Positions 41,042-48,834 of a stretch of DNA of 64,000 nucleotides are shown here, piece after piece; within the stretch, counting starts at the first letter, position 1; each line of letters opens with the position of its first letter. The notes beneath the pieces were generated by a model. It did no database searches and was not told where the DNA came from. It saw only the letters and a list, made by a program, of their open reading frames with translations. The stretch lies in NCBI GenBank assembly GCA_015067315.1, contig SVMR01000002.1:83258-147257 (forward strand). Reading direction: 5' to 3'. The translations under genes and the position numbers were made by a program. The DNA comes from Oscillospiraceae bacterium. Its GTDB lineage: Bacteria; Bacillota; Clostridia; Oscillospirales; Ruminococcaceae.

Positions 41042-42223
41042 TCAGAATTCTTTTATATATTCAAGCATTTTTTTTGCGAATTCATCAGCTTTTACATCGC
41101 CTTTGAAAATATCGACAACAAGAGCGCAGAATTCATCGGAAAGGGTTTCGTTTTCTGCGGATTTTGTTTCAAAAACGGGAGCAAAAACAGCGGAGGGCTG
41201 TTCGGATTTTTCATAAATATGTTTCATGAATTCCTTTGCAAGCTCCGGTTCTTTTGCTTCTGCGGGAATATACATTTCGGAGAAAGTCACGATTTCCGCA
41301 GAACTTCCGGAAAGTGCGGGATAACTGCAGATTGCGTATTTTTCTCCGTCTTTGTTGAGTTCTTCAAGGTCGGAAACAGTTCCGGAAATGAAAAGCGCTT
41401 TTCCGTCTTTAAGGGCGGAAAGGGTGTCTTCCTTGGATTTGGTGCTGCTTCCGGAAACGACGAGTTTTATTATTTTTTCAATTTTCTGGGCAAAAGTTTT
41501 GATGTTTTCGTTTTCCCAGGCTTCCTCATCATAAGCGAAAAGTTTTGCGGTTTCATCGGCGCCGATTACCGGAACAAGAGCTGCCGCAAAGATATCGACA
41601 AATTCGTCCGGTTCGGAACCTGCATAGGTAAAGAATTCAAAATTCTTGTTTTTGCATCCTTCCGCAATGGAAATGAAATCGTCCCAGGTCTGCGGTTCGG
41701 AAAAACCGTTGGAAGAAAGGGTTTCTTTGTTATAGATAAGTCCGGTTTCTTCAAAGAAAACCGGCGCAAGATAGGAAACGCCGTCTTCATAAGGTTTGCA
41801 GATATTGTTATCAAAAGCGCCGTCCGGTGCGGAAGATTCAATATCGGTAAGGGCAAGCATTGCTTTGTCTTTTACGAGTGCTTCGGTAACTCCGCTTTCT
41901 TCTTCAAGAGGAAGGAAAACAAAATCCGGGGAATTTCCCGCAAGGATTCTGTCGCGGACTTCGTATGCCGCATCTTTTGTGATCACCATATTGATTGTAA
42001 CGCCGTCGTTTGCGCTTTCAAAAGAAAATTTTACTTCTTCCCAAAAAGCTTTATTGTCGCCGTCATCATAGATTATTGCGGTGAAAGATTTTTGGAGCGG
42101 AGCAACAACAATTTCGTTTTCCTGTTTCGGAGGTTCATTTTCCTCCGGCTTTTCTTCTTTGCATCCGGCAAAAACGGAGAGCATCATGATAGCTGCAAGT
42201 AAAATAGAAATAAATTTTTTCAT
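41042..42223 (-). CDS. Solute-binding lipoprotein (ABC type, family 1-like)
   Basis: A 393-residue exported lipoprotein. The signal peptide ends in lipobox SVFAGC. A short acidic linker (EEKPEENEPPKQENE) leads into a periplasmic-binding-fold domain with SFESANDGVTINMVITKDA, GNSPDFVFLPLEEE and LSSNGFSEPQTWDDFISIAEG, as in carbohydrate-type binding proteins. No permease or ATPase gene is nearby, so its transporter, if any, is encoded elsewhere. It lies upstream of metG with 29 bases between, so read-through into metG is possible. Confidence 0.8.
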   Translation of the reverse strand: MKKFISILLAAIMMLSVFAGCKEEKPEENEPPKQENEIVVAPLQKSFTAIIYDDGDNKAFWEEVKFSFESANDGVTINMVITKDAAYEVRDRILAGNSPDFVFLPLEEESGVTEALVKDKAMLALTDIESSAPDGAFDNNICKPYEDGVSYLAPVFFEETGLIYNKETLSSNGFSEPQTWDDFISIAEGCKNKNFEFFTYAGSEPDEFVDIFAAALVPVIGADETAKLFAYDEEAWENENIKTFAQKIEKIIKLVVSGSSTKSKEDTLSALKDGKALFISGTVSDLEELNKDGEKYAICSYPALSGSSAEIVTFSEMYIPAEAKEPELAKEFMKHIYEKSEQPSAVFAPVFETKSAENETLSDEFCALVVDIFKGDVKADEFAKKMLEYIKEF

Positions 42224-42367
42224 TATATCCTCCCGGTCATAAAAATACAGATTAATAATATCACAAAATGAATATAATTAAAAGACTTTATTTAAATTTA
42301 TTTTACTTTACTTTTATTATTAATTCATTTAAAATAGAATCATCAAATAATTTTTGGATGTGATTCA

Positions 42368-42823
42368 TTGCAGGATTATCTTTATCTGTTTCTGATTTCC
42401 ATGGTTCCGCTTGTTGAACTGCGCGGAGCAATGATATATGCGGCAGTTGCGGAAATGCCTTTTCTGCCTTCCCTTCTCTGCTGTATCCTCGGAAATATTC
42501 TTCCCGTTCCCTTTTTAATCAAGTTTGCAAAAACCGTTCTTGTTCATTTTTCAAAAATTCCGAAAATCGGTTTTATTTTCCAAAAAATAATTGACCACGG
42601 AAACAAAAAAGCCCATAAAGTCCATAATGCGGAACTCCTCGGACTTTTCTTATTCGTTGCAATTCCCCTTCCGGGAACCGGCGCATGGACTGCTTCGCTT
42701 ATTGCGACGCTTCTTCAGCTTCGGGTTTTAAAATCAAGCGTTGCGATTCTTTTGGGAATAATAACCTGCGGAATTATAATGGGCATACTTTCTTTCGGAA
42801 TAGCGGATATATTTTTAGCATAA
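42368..42823 (+). CDS. Small multidrug export-type membrane protein (DUF-like Sm_multidrug_ex)
   Basis: A 151-residue membrane protein with three or four helices. VPLVELRGAMIYAAV, LGNILPVPFLIKF and LFLFVAIPLPGTGAWTASLIATLL match the small multidrug export protein family, a DedA/SNARE-associated-like fold. Despite the name, the substrate is not known. The start is TTG 42368; GGATGTG upstream is a weak ribosome site. The next gene follows after 13 bases with AGGAGG. Confidence 0.75.
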   Translation: MQDYLYLFLISMVPLVELRGAMIYAAVAEMPFLPSLLCCILGNILPVPFLIKFAKTVLVHFSKIPKIGFIFQKIIDHGNKKAHKVHNAELLGLFLFVAIPLPGTGAWTASLIATLLQLRVLKSSVAILLGIITCGIIMGILSFGIADIFLA

Positions 42824-42836
42824 GGAGGAAAACAAA

Positions 42837-43280
42837 ATGGAAAACATCGAAAACGAAATGAATTATCAAAAACTTATTTATGAAGAAAGTCTTAAACAGA
42901 CCGAGCTTATTGAAAAACAGGCAAAAAACTCGAAGATACAAACCATAATTGTTTCCGGTCTTATGCTTGTTGTTGCGGTTGCTCTTCTTGTTTTAAGCGT
43001 CCAGGTCGGCGGAGTTCTTGAACAGGCAAATTCCGCCATTGATGAAATAACCGTTCTCACAACTGAACTCAACACGATTCTTGAGGAAAGCCAGATCACC
43101 GAACTTCTCAACAACGCAAACGCGCTTATTGAAGAAAGCGGCGACGCGCTTACAAAAGCGCTTGAGGACGTTGATGAGGCTCTCGGCACCGTTTCGCAGA
43201 TTGACATTGAAACTCTCAATTCCGCAATCGCCGATTTGCAGAAAGTTATTCAGCCCCTTGCAAAACTTTTCGGAAGATAA
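42837..43280 (+). CDS. Membrane-anchored coiled-coil protein
   Basis: A 147-residue protein not assigned to a family. The N-terminal 33 residues are charged and cytoplasmic, one membrane helix follows (IIVSGLMLVVAVALLVLSVQV, about 37-57 in outline), and residues 62-140 are an extracytoplasmic heptad-rich helix (TELNTILEESQITELLNN). The shape is that of a methyl-accepting-protein-like or structural anchor. It is co-transcribed with the small membrane protein before it and the HAD gene after it. Confidence 0.7.
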   Translation: MENIENEMNYQKLIYEESLKQTELIEKQAKNSKIQTIIVSGLMLVVAVALLVLSVQVGGVLEQANSAIDEITVLTTELNTILEESQITELLNNANALIEESGDALTKALEDVDEALGTVSQIDIETLNSAIADLQKVIQPLAKLFGR

Positions 43281-43284
43281 AATA

Positions 43285-43788
43285 ATGAATATTATATTTC
43301 TCGACGTTGACGGAGTTCTCAACAGTTCCGGTTGGAATAAACAACACCCCAATGAAATAAAAAAAGGTTTTCTTATTGACGAAACAAAGGTTTTTCTTCT
43401 CGGCGAATTAATCAGAAAAACGAATGCTGAAATCGTTCTCCATTCCGGCTGGCGTTTTTGGTTTGACGGCAAATCTAATCCGAACAGAAAAGAATCAGAA
43501 TATTTTTACAATCTGCTTAAAAAAGAAAACATTTCTTTTTATGATTTCACTCCGGATTTTTCAACCGAAGAAATCCGAAGAACAAAAGAATTCAGCCTTG
43601 TTAAAGCGGAGGAAATTCTTTGCTGGATAAAAGGACACGGCGAAGTTTCCGGATGGATTGTAATCGATGATCTTGAACTGAACAACGAAATCATTTCCGC
43701 TCATCAGGTTAAAACGAATTCCTCAAAAGGCTTTGAAAAAGAGGATATGGAAAAAGCCTTAAAACTTTTTGCCGAACAGAATAAATGA
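43285..43788 (+). CDS. HAD-like hydrolase (Swiss-army-knife RNA repair HAD type)
   Basis: A 167-residue HAD phosphatase-fold protein. Motif I is IIFLDVDGVLNSS (DxD), motif II is IVLHSGWRF, and the acidic end is WIVIDDLEL (DD). The lack of a large cap domain matches the HAD_SAK group linked to RNA repair, but the substrate is unknown. The start ATG 43285 is five bases after the previous stop, with GGAAG upstream. A symmetric terminator follows. Confidence 0.75.
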   Translation: MNIIFLDVDGVLNSSGWNKQHPNEIKKGFLIDETKVFLLGELIRKTNAEIVLHSGWRFWFDGKSNPNRKESEYFYNLLKKENISFYDFTPDFSTEEIRRTKEFSLVKAEEILCWIKGHGEVSGWIVIDDLELNNEIISAHQVKTNSSKGFEKEDMEKALKLFAEQNK

Positions 43789-43793
43789 TATTA

Positions 43794-43833
43794 AAAAAGA
43801 AGTTCCGTTTCATAAAACGGAACTTCTTTTTTT
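43794..43833 (+). terminator. Terminator after the HAD gene
   Basis: AAGAAGTTCCGTTT, CATA loop, AAACGGAACTTCTTTTTTT. Confidence 0.85.
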
Positions 43834-43916
43834 CTGCATTGCATTAAATAAAAATCTCTGCTATAATGCAGATTGTAAGCTGCTTTTTTAAAGCATTATT
43901 TTCCGGAGGTAAAAAA

Positions 43917-45146
43917 ATGAAAGCATACGAAAGACTTCTTAAATACGTACAGTACCCCACCGCTTCCGACGAAGAAAGCGAAACCTGCCCCAGCACTTCC
44001 GAACAGACCATTCTCGGAATAGCTCTTGTTGACGAAATGAAGGAGCTCGGCATCAGCAACGTCAACATCGACGACAATGGCTATGTCTATGGTGAAATTC
44101 CCGCATCCGAAGGCTGTGAAAACGCACCGGTAATCGGTTTTATCGCACATATGGACGTTGTCCGCGAAGTTCCCTTCACCAACATCAAACCGCAGATTGT
44201 TGAATATAACGGCGGCGACGTTCTTCTTAACGAAGCGGAGCAGATCTATCTTTCCTGCAAGGAATTCCCCGAAATGGAAGAATGCAAAGGTCAGCATCTT
44301 ATCGTAACCGACGGCACAACCCTTCTTGGCGCAGACGACAAAAACGGAATTGCGGAAATTCTTACCGCCGCGGAAGAAATTCTTGCAAATCCCGAAATCA
44401 AACACGGAAAAATCGTGATCGGCTTCACCCCCGACGAAGAAATCGGCAGAGGCGCAAACAAATTCGACCTCGAACGTTTCGGCGCGGATTATGCCTATAC
44501 TCTCGACGGCGGCGCCTTCGGCGAAGTTGAATGCGAAACTTTCAACGCCGCTCACGCGCATATAGCTTTCAACGGAATTTCCGTTCATCCCGGCAGCGCA
44601 AAAAACAAAATGGTAAACGCCGCACTTGTTGCAATGGAATTCGATTCCCTTCTTCCGGAAGTTGAAAGACCCTGCCATACTTCCGGATATGACGGTTTCT
44701 ATCACCTCACCGGAATGAAAGGCACCTGCGACAACGCCGACCTTTATTATATTATCCGCGACCACGACGCAGACAAACTCACCTACCGCGTTGAATATAT
44801 CAAACGCGCCGCAGAGGAAATCAACCGTCGTTACGGCGAAGGAACCGCCGTTGCCGAAACCGGTTACGATTACAAAAACATGAGCGTAATCATCAAAGAT
44901 CATTGGCATCTTATCGAAACCGCCCAGAAAGCAATCCGCGAACTCGGCACAGAACCCGTTACCAACCCTGTCCGCGGCGGCACCGACGGCTGTGTTCTTT
45001 CCTTCATGGGTCTTCCCTGCCCGAACCTCGGAACCGGCGGTTACAACTTCCACGGAAAATTCGAGTTTGCAAGCATTGAACAGATGGACAAAGCGGTTGA
45101 AATGATCAAACTTATCGCAAAATATTACGGTGAACAGACCAAATGA
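43917..45146 (+). CDS. pepT: Peptidase T (aminotripeptidase)
   Basis: A 409-residue M20B dizinc peptidase that removes N-terminal residues from tripeptides. Metal and catalytic residues lie in GFIAHMDVVREV, LGADDKNGIAEIL, GFTPDEEIGRGA and the final GTGGYNFHGKFEF; the lid domain contains SVHPGSAKNKMVNA. The start is ATG 43917 with CCGGAGGT before it. Codon use is richer in C than in its neighbours, pointing to high expression. Monocistronic. Confidence 0.94.
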   Translation: MKAYERLLKYVQYPTASDEESETCPSTSEQTILGIALVDEMKELGISNVNIDDNGYVYGEIPASEGCENAPVIGFIAHMDVVREVPFTNIKPQIVEYNGGDVLLNEAEQIYLSCKEFPEMEECKGQHLIVTDGTTLLGADDKNGIAEILTAAEEILANPEIKHGKIVIGFTPDEEIGRGANKFDLERFGADYAYTLDGGAFGEVECETFNAAHAHIAFNGISVHPGSAKNKMVNAALVAMEFDSLLPEVERPCHTSGYDGFYHLTGMKGTCDNADLYYIIRDHDADKLTYRVEYIKRAAEEINRRYGEGTAVAETGYDYKNMSVIIKDHWHLIETAQKAIRELGTEPVTNPVRGGTDGCVLSFMGLPCPNLGTGGYNFHGKFEFASIEQMDKAVEMIKLIAKYYGEQTK

Positions 45147-45150
45147 GCAC

Positions 45151-45170
45151 CGTGCTCAAATTTGAGCACG
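45151..45170. repeat. Perfect 20-bp palindrome after pepT
   Basis: CGTGCTCAAATTTGAGCACG, five bases after the pepT stop and before the terminator. Its arms are the GTGCTCA/TGAGCAC pair found at 15496, 20557 and inside tatD. It may be a protein-binding site rather than a terminator, since no T tract follows. Confidence 0.6.
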
Positions 45171-45175
45171 CAATA

Positions 45176-45205
45176 AAAGAGCCCCTCTTTCGAGGGGCTT
45201 TTTTA
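45176..45205. terminator. Bidirectional terminator between pepT and the M32 gene
   Basis: AAAAGAGCCCCTC, TTTC loop, GAGGGGCTTTTTT. Confidence 0.85.
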
Positions 45206-45211
45206 TCGTAA

Positions 45212-46717
45212 TTATACTCCGTAAATATCGCTAAATTTCTTTTCAAGATATTCGACGTAATAGGTCGGATCGAAAGGTGCTCCGCAGACCATTTCGAAAA
45301 GTTCGTTGGGGTCATACATGCTTGCGTGCTGGTGAATCTTCTCTTTAAGCCAATCTGCGATGGGTTTAAGGCTTCCGGAAGCGATTGCTGCTTCAACGTC
45401 AATATCCTCGCGCATTTTTGCAAGCATCTGCGCGCCGTAAGCGCTTCCGAGCGCATAGGACGGGAAATAACCAACGTTGCCGCCGGACCAATGGCTGTCC
45501 TGAAGGCATCCGTGAGCATCGTCCGGAACGTCAACGCCGAGATATTCCTTATAAAGTCTGTTCCATTCTGCCGGAATATCGTCAACGGTGATTTCGCCTT
45601 TGAACATCTTCTTTTCAACTTCGTAACGAACCATTACGTGGAGGCAATAGGTAAGCTCGTCGGCTTCGATGCGGATAAGGGAAGGTTCCGCTTTGTTGAT
45701 CATTTCGTAAGCGGTTTTTGCGTCAATATCGCCGTACTGTTCCGGGAAGAGTTCTTTTACCTTCGGAAGGATTGCGGCGATAAATGCTTCGCTTCTGCCG
45801 ATAAGGTTCTCGAAGAATCTGGACTGGCTTTCATGGATACCCATGGAAACGCCGCCGGCAACAACGGTATATTTATGTTCATCCGCGCCGCCGAGTTCAT
45901 AAAGAGCATGTCCGCCTTCATGGATTACGGAATACATGGAGGATTCGAAGCTGTCTTCATAATAATGAGTGGTAATGCGGACGTCGTCCTTGGTGAATTC
46001 AAGAGTGAAAGGATGTTCGGTTTCGCCGCAAACGCAGTGGTTCGGGTCGATGCTCATAAAATCCATGATATATTTGGTGAATTCTTTTTGTTTATCAATG
46101 GAAAAACCGGTTTTAACGGGAAGGGTTGCGTTTTTTCCGGTTGCGACGATTTTTTTGATAAGCGGAACGATATGTTCACGGAGAGTTGCGAAGAAAGCAT
46201 CGCATTTTTCCATGGTGAGTCCGCGTTCGTACATATTGAGCTGGGTGTTATAGGGTTCTTCGTCCGGTTTGTAATATTTTGCAAAACGGATGTTGTAATC
46301 GAAAACTTCTTTAAGATAGGGTTTAAAGGATTCAAAATCGCTTTCAAGTTTTGCTTTGTGCCAGACATATTCCGCCTTGCTGAGAACTTTCTGGTATCCG
46401 ATATATTCCTCAGCGGGAATTGTTTTCATAAATTCGTTATCCCGGAGAAGAAGTTCAACTTCCCTTGCCTGGTGGGGAGTGAGTTCATCTTTATGTTCTT
46501 TAAGATATTCGAGAAGTTCGATTGTTTCGGGTTTTGTTGCAAGTTCATACATATATCCGGTAAGGATTCCAAGAGCCTCGCTTCTGCCCTCTTCGGTATC
46601 CTTCGGCGCAACGGTCGCGCTGTCAAGATAGATTGAAGAAGTTGCATATCTGAATGCATAGAGCTGTTTTTGGAGCTCCGCAAGTTTTTCGAGTTTTGCG
46701 GTAAGTTCTTCTGTCAT
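45212..46717 (-). CDS. M32-family metallocarboxypeptidase
   Basis: A 501-residue carboxypeptidase Taq/PfuCP-type enzyme. The zinc motif is HEGGHALYELGG (HExxH), followed by the family's GIHESQSRFFENLIGRS and the later Glu ligand in EADELTYCLHVMVRYEVE. DDVRITTHYYEDSF and LQDSHWSGGNVGYFPSYALG are also conserved. It trims C-terminal amino acids from peptides in the cytoplasm and complements PepT in peptide use. AGGAG precedes the ATG. Confidence 0.94.
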   Translation of the reverse strand: MTEELTAKLEKLAELQKQLYAFRYATSSIYLDSATVAPKDTEEGRSEALGILTGYMYELATKPETIELLEYLKEHKDELTPHQAREVELLLRDNEFMKTIPAEEYIGYQKVLSKAEYVWHKAKLESDFESFKPYLKEVFDYNIRFAKYYKPDEEPYNTQLNMYERGLTMEKCDAFFATLREHIVPLIKKIVATGKNATLPVKTGFSIDKQKEFTKYIMDFMSIDPNHCVCGETEHPFTLEFTKDDVRITTHYYEDSFESSMYSVIHEGGHALYELGGADEHKYTVVAGGVSMGIHESQSRFFENLIGRSEAFIAAILPKVKELFPEQYGDIDAKTAYEMINKAEPSLIRIEADELTYCLHVMVRYEVEKKMFKGEITVDDIPAEWNRLYKEYLGVDVPDDAHGCLQDSHWSGGNVGYFPSYALGSAYGAQMLAKMREDIDVEAAIASGSLKPIADWLKEKIHQHASMYDPNELFEMVCGAPFDPTYYVEYLEKKFSDIYGV

Positions 46718-46788
46718 TTTTGCTTTTCTCCTTTTCTTTGAGATAAATTGAGTATAGCATAATAATAAAGATTTTTCCAGTATTTAAA

Positions 46789-46817
46789 GAAAAAGCCTGC
46801 AAAGCAGGCTTTTTTAT
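46789..46817. terminator. Terminator after msrA
   Basis: AAAAAGCCTGC, AAA loop, GCAGGCTTTTTT. On the minus strand it closes msrA, partly overlapping its last codons. Confidence 0.75.
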
Positions 46818-47305
46818 ATCTTTTTTCTTCCGGATTCGATTAGTTCCCTTTCAAATTCCTCAGGATGTTTTATGTAATAATCCTGATGCTCTTCTTCGGC
46901 GGTATAAAATGCAGCAAAAGGCTCAAGGGCGATGAAAACTTTTCTTCCGGAAGATTTTTCAAGTTCCGCAATCATCTTTTCGGCGGTTTCTTTTTCTTTT
47001 ATATCATTATAATATACTGCAAGAGTATATGAAAAACCGCGGTCGATAAACTGGCCTTCGCTGTCAAAAGGGTCAACTCCGCCGAGGAAAATTTCAAAAA
47101 GTTCGGCAAAAGAAACTTTTTCGGAATCATAATCAATCTTTATTGTTTCCCGGTGACCGGTCTGCTGACTTTTCACTTCGCTGTAAGTAGGATTTTCCTC
47201 ATTTCCGCCGCAATAGCCGCTTGTAACTTCAATAACCCCTTCGGTTTCTTTAAAAACCGGAGTTATGCACCAGAAGCATCCGCCGGCAAAATACGCAGTT
47301 TTCAT
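46814..47305 (-). CDS. msrA: Peptide methionine (S)-S-oxide reductase
   Basis: A 163-residue repair enzyme. The catalytic motif is GGCFWCITPVF (nucleophilic Cys about 10), and GYCGGNEENPTYSEV, TGHRETIKIDYD and EEEHQDYYIKHPEEF are conserved. It has no MsrB domain. No resolving cysteine is evident in the tail, so reduction may go through the first Cys alone or by an internal one. The start ATG 47305 has GGCGGTGAT upstream; ten more in-frame codons overlap that site. Confidence 0.93.
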   Translation of the reverse strand: MKTAYFAGGCFWCITPVFKETEGVIEVTSGYCGGNEENPTYSEVKSQQTGHRETIKIDYDSEKVSFAELFEIFLGGVDPFDSEGQFIDRGFSYTLAVYYNDIKEKETAEKMIAELEKSSGRKVFIALEPFAAFYTAEEEHQDYYIKHPEEFERELIESGRKKI

Positions 47306-47400
47306 AAAATCACCGCCTTTAATTAAATATAACATAAACGAAAGAATTAAACAAGATATGATAGTTTCGGTCGTTCGAATCCATATTGACGGAGATTTTA

Positions 47401-47530
47401 GTGATATTCCGACTTCGTCGGAGTGATATTTTCATTTCATAAAAGTGATATTGAAACCTGCGGTTTCAGTGATATTATATTCGCCATAAAACCGGGCAAA
47501 GCCCAATATCACTCGCCGAAGGCGAATATA
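47401..47530. repeat. Array of short hairpins joined by GTGATAT
   Basis: GTGATAT occurs at 47401, 47423, 47445 and 47469, and inverted (ATATCAC) at 47506. Between these lie hairpins CCGACTTCGTCGG (47409-47421), GAAACCTGCGGTTTC (47453-47467), GGGCAAAGCCC (47494-47504) and TCGCCGAAGGCGA (47513-47525). The stems differ in sequence while the linker stays constant, and the spacing of the first three linkers is 22-24 bases. It looks like a palindromic intergenic repeat family; the function is unknown. Confidence 0.7.
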
Positions 47531-47534
47531 ACTG

Positions 47535-47566
47535 AAAAAGACGATTGCTTTTGCAATCGTCTTTTT
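47535..47566 (-). terminator. Terminator of the tRNA-Thr-Tyr unit
   Basis: AAAAAGACGATTGC, TTTT loop, GCAATCGTCTTTTT, two bases from the tRNA-Tyr 3' end. Confidence 0.85.
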
Positions 47567-47568
47567 CC

Positions 47569-47653
47569 TGGTGGGAGCGGGTGGGTTCGAACCACCGTAG
47601 TCACTGACAACAGATTTACAGTCTGCCCCCTTTGGCCGCTTGGGTACACTCCC
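47569..47653 (-). tRNA. tRNA-Tyr (GUA)
   Basis: An 85-nt class II tRNA with a long variable arm and encoded CCA. Anticodon loop CTGTAAA with GTA. The acceptor GGGAGTG pairs with CGCTCCC and the T-stem GGTGG pairs fully with CCACC. Confidence 0.95.
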
Positions 47654-47676
47654 ATGTATTAAGTTAATGTCGATAG

Positions 47677-47752
47677 TGGAGCTGGTGGACGGACTCGAAC
47701 CCCCGACCTGCTGATTACAAATCAGCTGCTCTACCAACTGAGCTACACCAGC
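47677..47752 (-). tRNA. tRNA-Thr (UGU)
   Basis: A 76-nt tRNA with encoded CCA. Acceptor GCTGGTG/CACCAGC, anticodon loop TTTGTAA with TGT. The T-stem GGGGG faces CCGTC, leaving a G-G mismatch at 51-63 and a G-U at 50-64. It lies 23 bases upstream of tRNA-Tyr, in the same direction. Confidence 0.93.
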
Positions 47753-47928
47753 ATCTCAGCGACGAATGTTATCTTACCACATCAGAAAAGATTTGTCAAC
47801 ACAATTTTTAAAATTTTTCAAAAAATTTTTATCTTAATATTTTTTTAAGAAAATCTTAAGATTTCCCCTACTGTTTTCTTAAAAATTTAATTGATAGAAT
47901 TAAATGAAGAAACGGAGGGTTTTGTTAA

Positions 47929-48774
47929 ATGAAAAAATCAAAAATAATATTCGCTATTCTTTTTATTTTTATCTTTTCCGCATCCTGCATCTTTTTTATA
48001 AAAACATTTTTCCCCGGCGAAACTTATATTTTTATGTCACGTTTTTCAAATTTTTCCGCAAAATCAACGCTTGTTCCGAAAGAAAATATTGAATCCGAAA
48101 AAACAGATTTGAAAAGTCTTCTTGAAAACGGTGCGGTTTTTAACGATTCCTTATTGCTTATAAACGAAGAAAATCCCGTTTCGGAAAATTACGAACCGGT
48201 TCTTGCGGAATATAAAGGCATTTATATAAACGATTGCGCCTTAAAAGCCTATAAAGAACTTTCCTCTGCCGTTAAAAACAAATTCAAAAATTCCATTTAT
48301 ATTATGAGTGCCTTCCGGACTCCGGAAGAACAGGCTTCGATCATAGAATCCGGAAACGAATATGCCGCTTCCGTTAATTCAAGCGAACATTTAACCGGTC
48401 TTGCCCTTGACGTTTATGTAAAATACCATGCCGGAATGGGTTTTCTCGACAGCGCCGAGGGACAGTTTGTAAATTCTTTCTGCCATGAATACGGATTTAT
48501 TATCCGCTATCCGGATTACGGCGAAAAAATAACCGGAATTTCTTATGAACCCTGGCATCTTCGCTATGTAGGCCTTCCCCATTCGGAAATAATAATGAAT
48601 AATAAACTTACTCTTGAGGAATATATAAACCAATTCGTTCCCGGAACATATTATTTTTACGGCGATTATATTATTACAAAGCAAAGCGATTTAAACAGCA
48701 TTCCCGCAGGAATTTCCGAAATTGTAATTTCCCCCGATAATACGGGATATTATATTATCACGGGAAAATATTGA
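47929..48774 (+). CDS. VanY-like D,D-carboxypeptidase domain protein, membrane-anchored
   Basis: A 281-residue protein with an N-terminal membrane helix (KIIFAILFIFIFSASCIFFI) that could be an uncleaved anchor or, at SASC, a weak lipobox. The M15B peptidase core has the zinc ligands in SSEHLTGLALDV (H, D) and EPWHLRYVG (H) and the substrate-binding SAFRTPEEQ. It should trim D-Ala-D-Ala ends of cell-wall peptides outside the cell. The last 50 residues are a family-external tail rich in Tyr and Ile. GGAGGG precedes the ATG. Confidence 0.88.
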   Translation: MKKSKIIFAILFIFIFSASCIFFIKTFFPGETYIFMSRFSNFSAKSTLVPKENIESEKTDLKSLLENGAVFNDSLLLINEENPVSENYEPVLAEYKGIYINDCALKAYKELSSAVKNKFKNSIYIMSAFRTPEEQASIIESGNEYAASVNSSEHLTGLALDVYVKYHAGMGFLDSAEGQFVNSFCHEYGFIIRYPDYGEKITGISYEPWHLRYVGLPHSEIIMNNKLTLEEYINQFVPGTYYFYGDYIITKQSDLNSIPAGISEIVISPDNTGYYIITGKY

Positions 48775-48781
48775 AATCATA

Positions 48782-48810
48782 TTGTCCCTTCTCCCCTTTT
48801 ATGATATTAT
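48782..48810 (+). promoter_or_regulatory. Promoter of the metallophosphoesterase gene
   Basis: TTGTCC at 48782-48787, 17-base spacer, TATTAT at 48805-48810. Confidence 0.45.
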
Positions 48811-48834
48811 TTCATTAATCCAAGGGGTGATATT

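Noticed and set aside
47401..47530. GTGATAT array as a CRISPR
   Set aside because: The constant unit is only 7 bases, the intervals are self-complementary hairpins rather than spacers, and no cas gene is near.
47423..47737. Frames overlapping the two tRNAs and the hairpin array on both strands
   Set aside because: They are read-through of tRNA sequence (GGSGWVRTT, VGGSSPS), a known annotation artefact.
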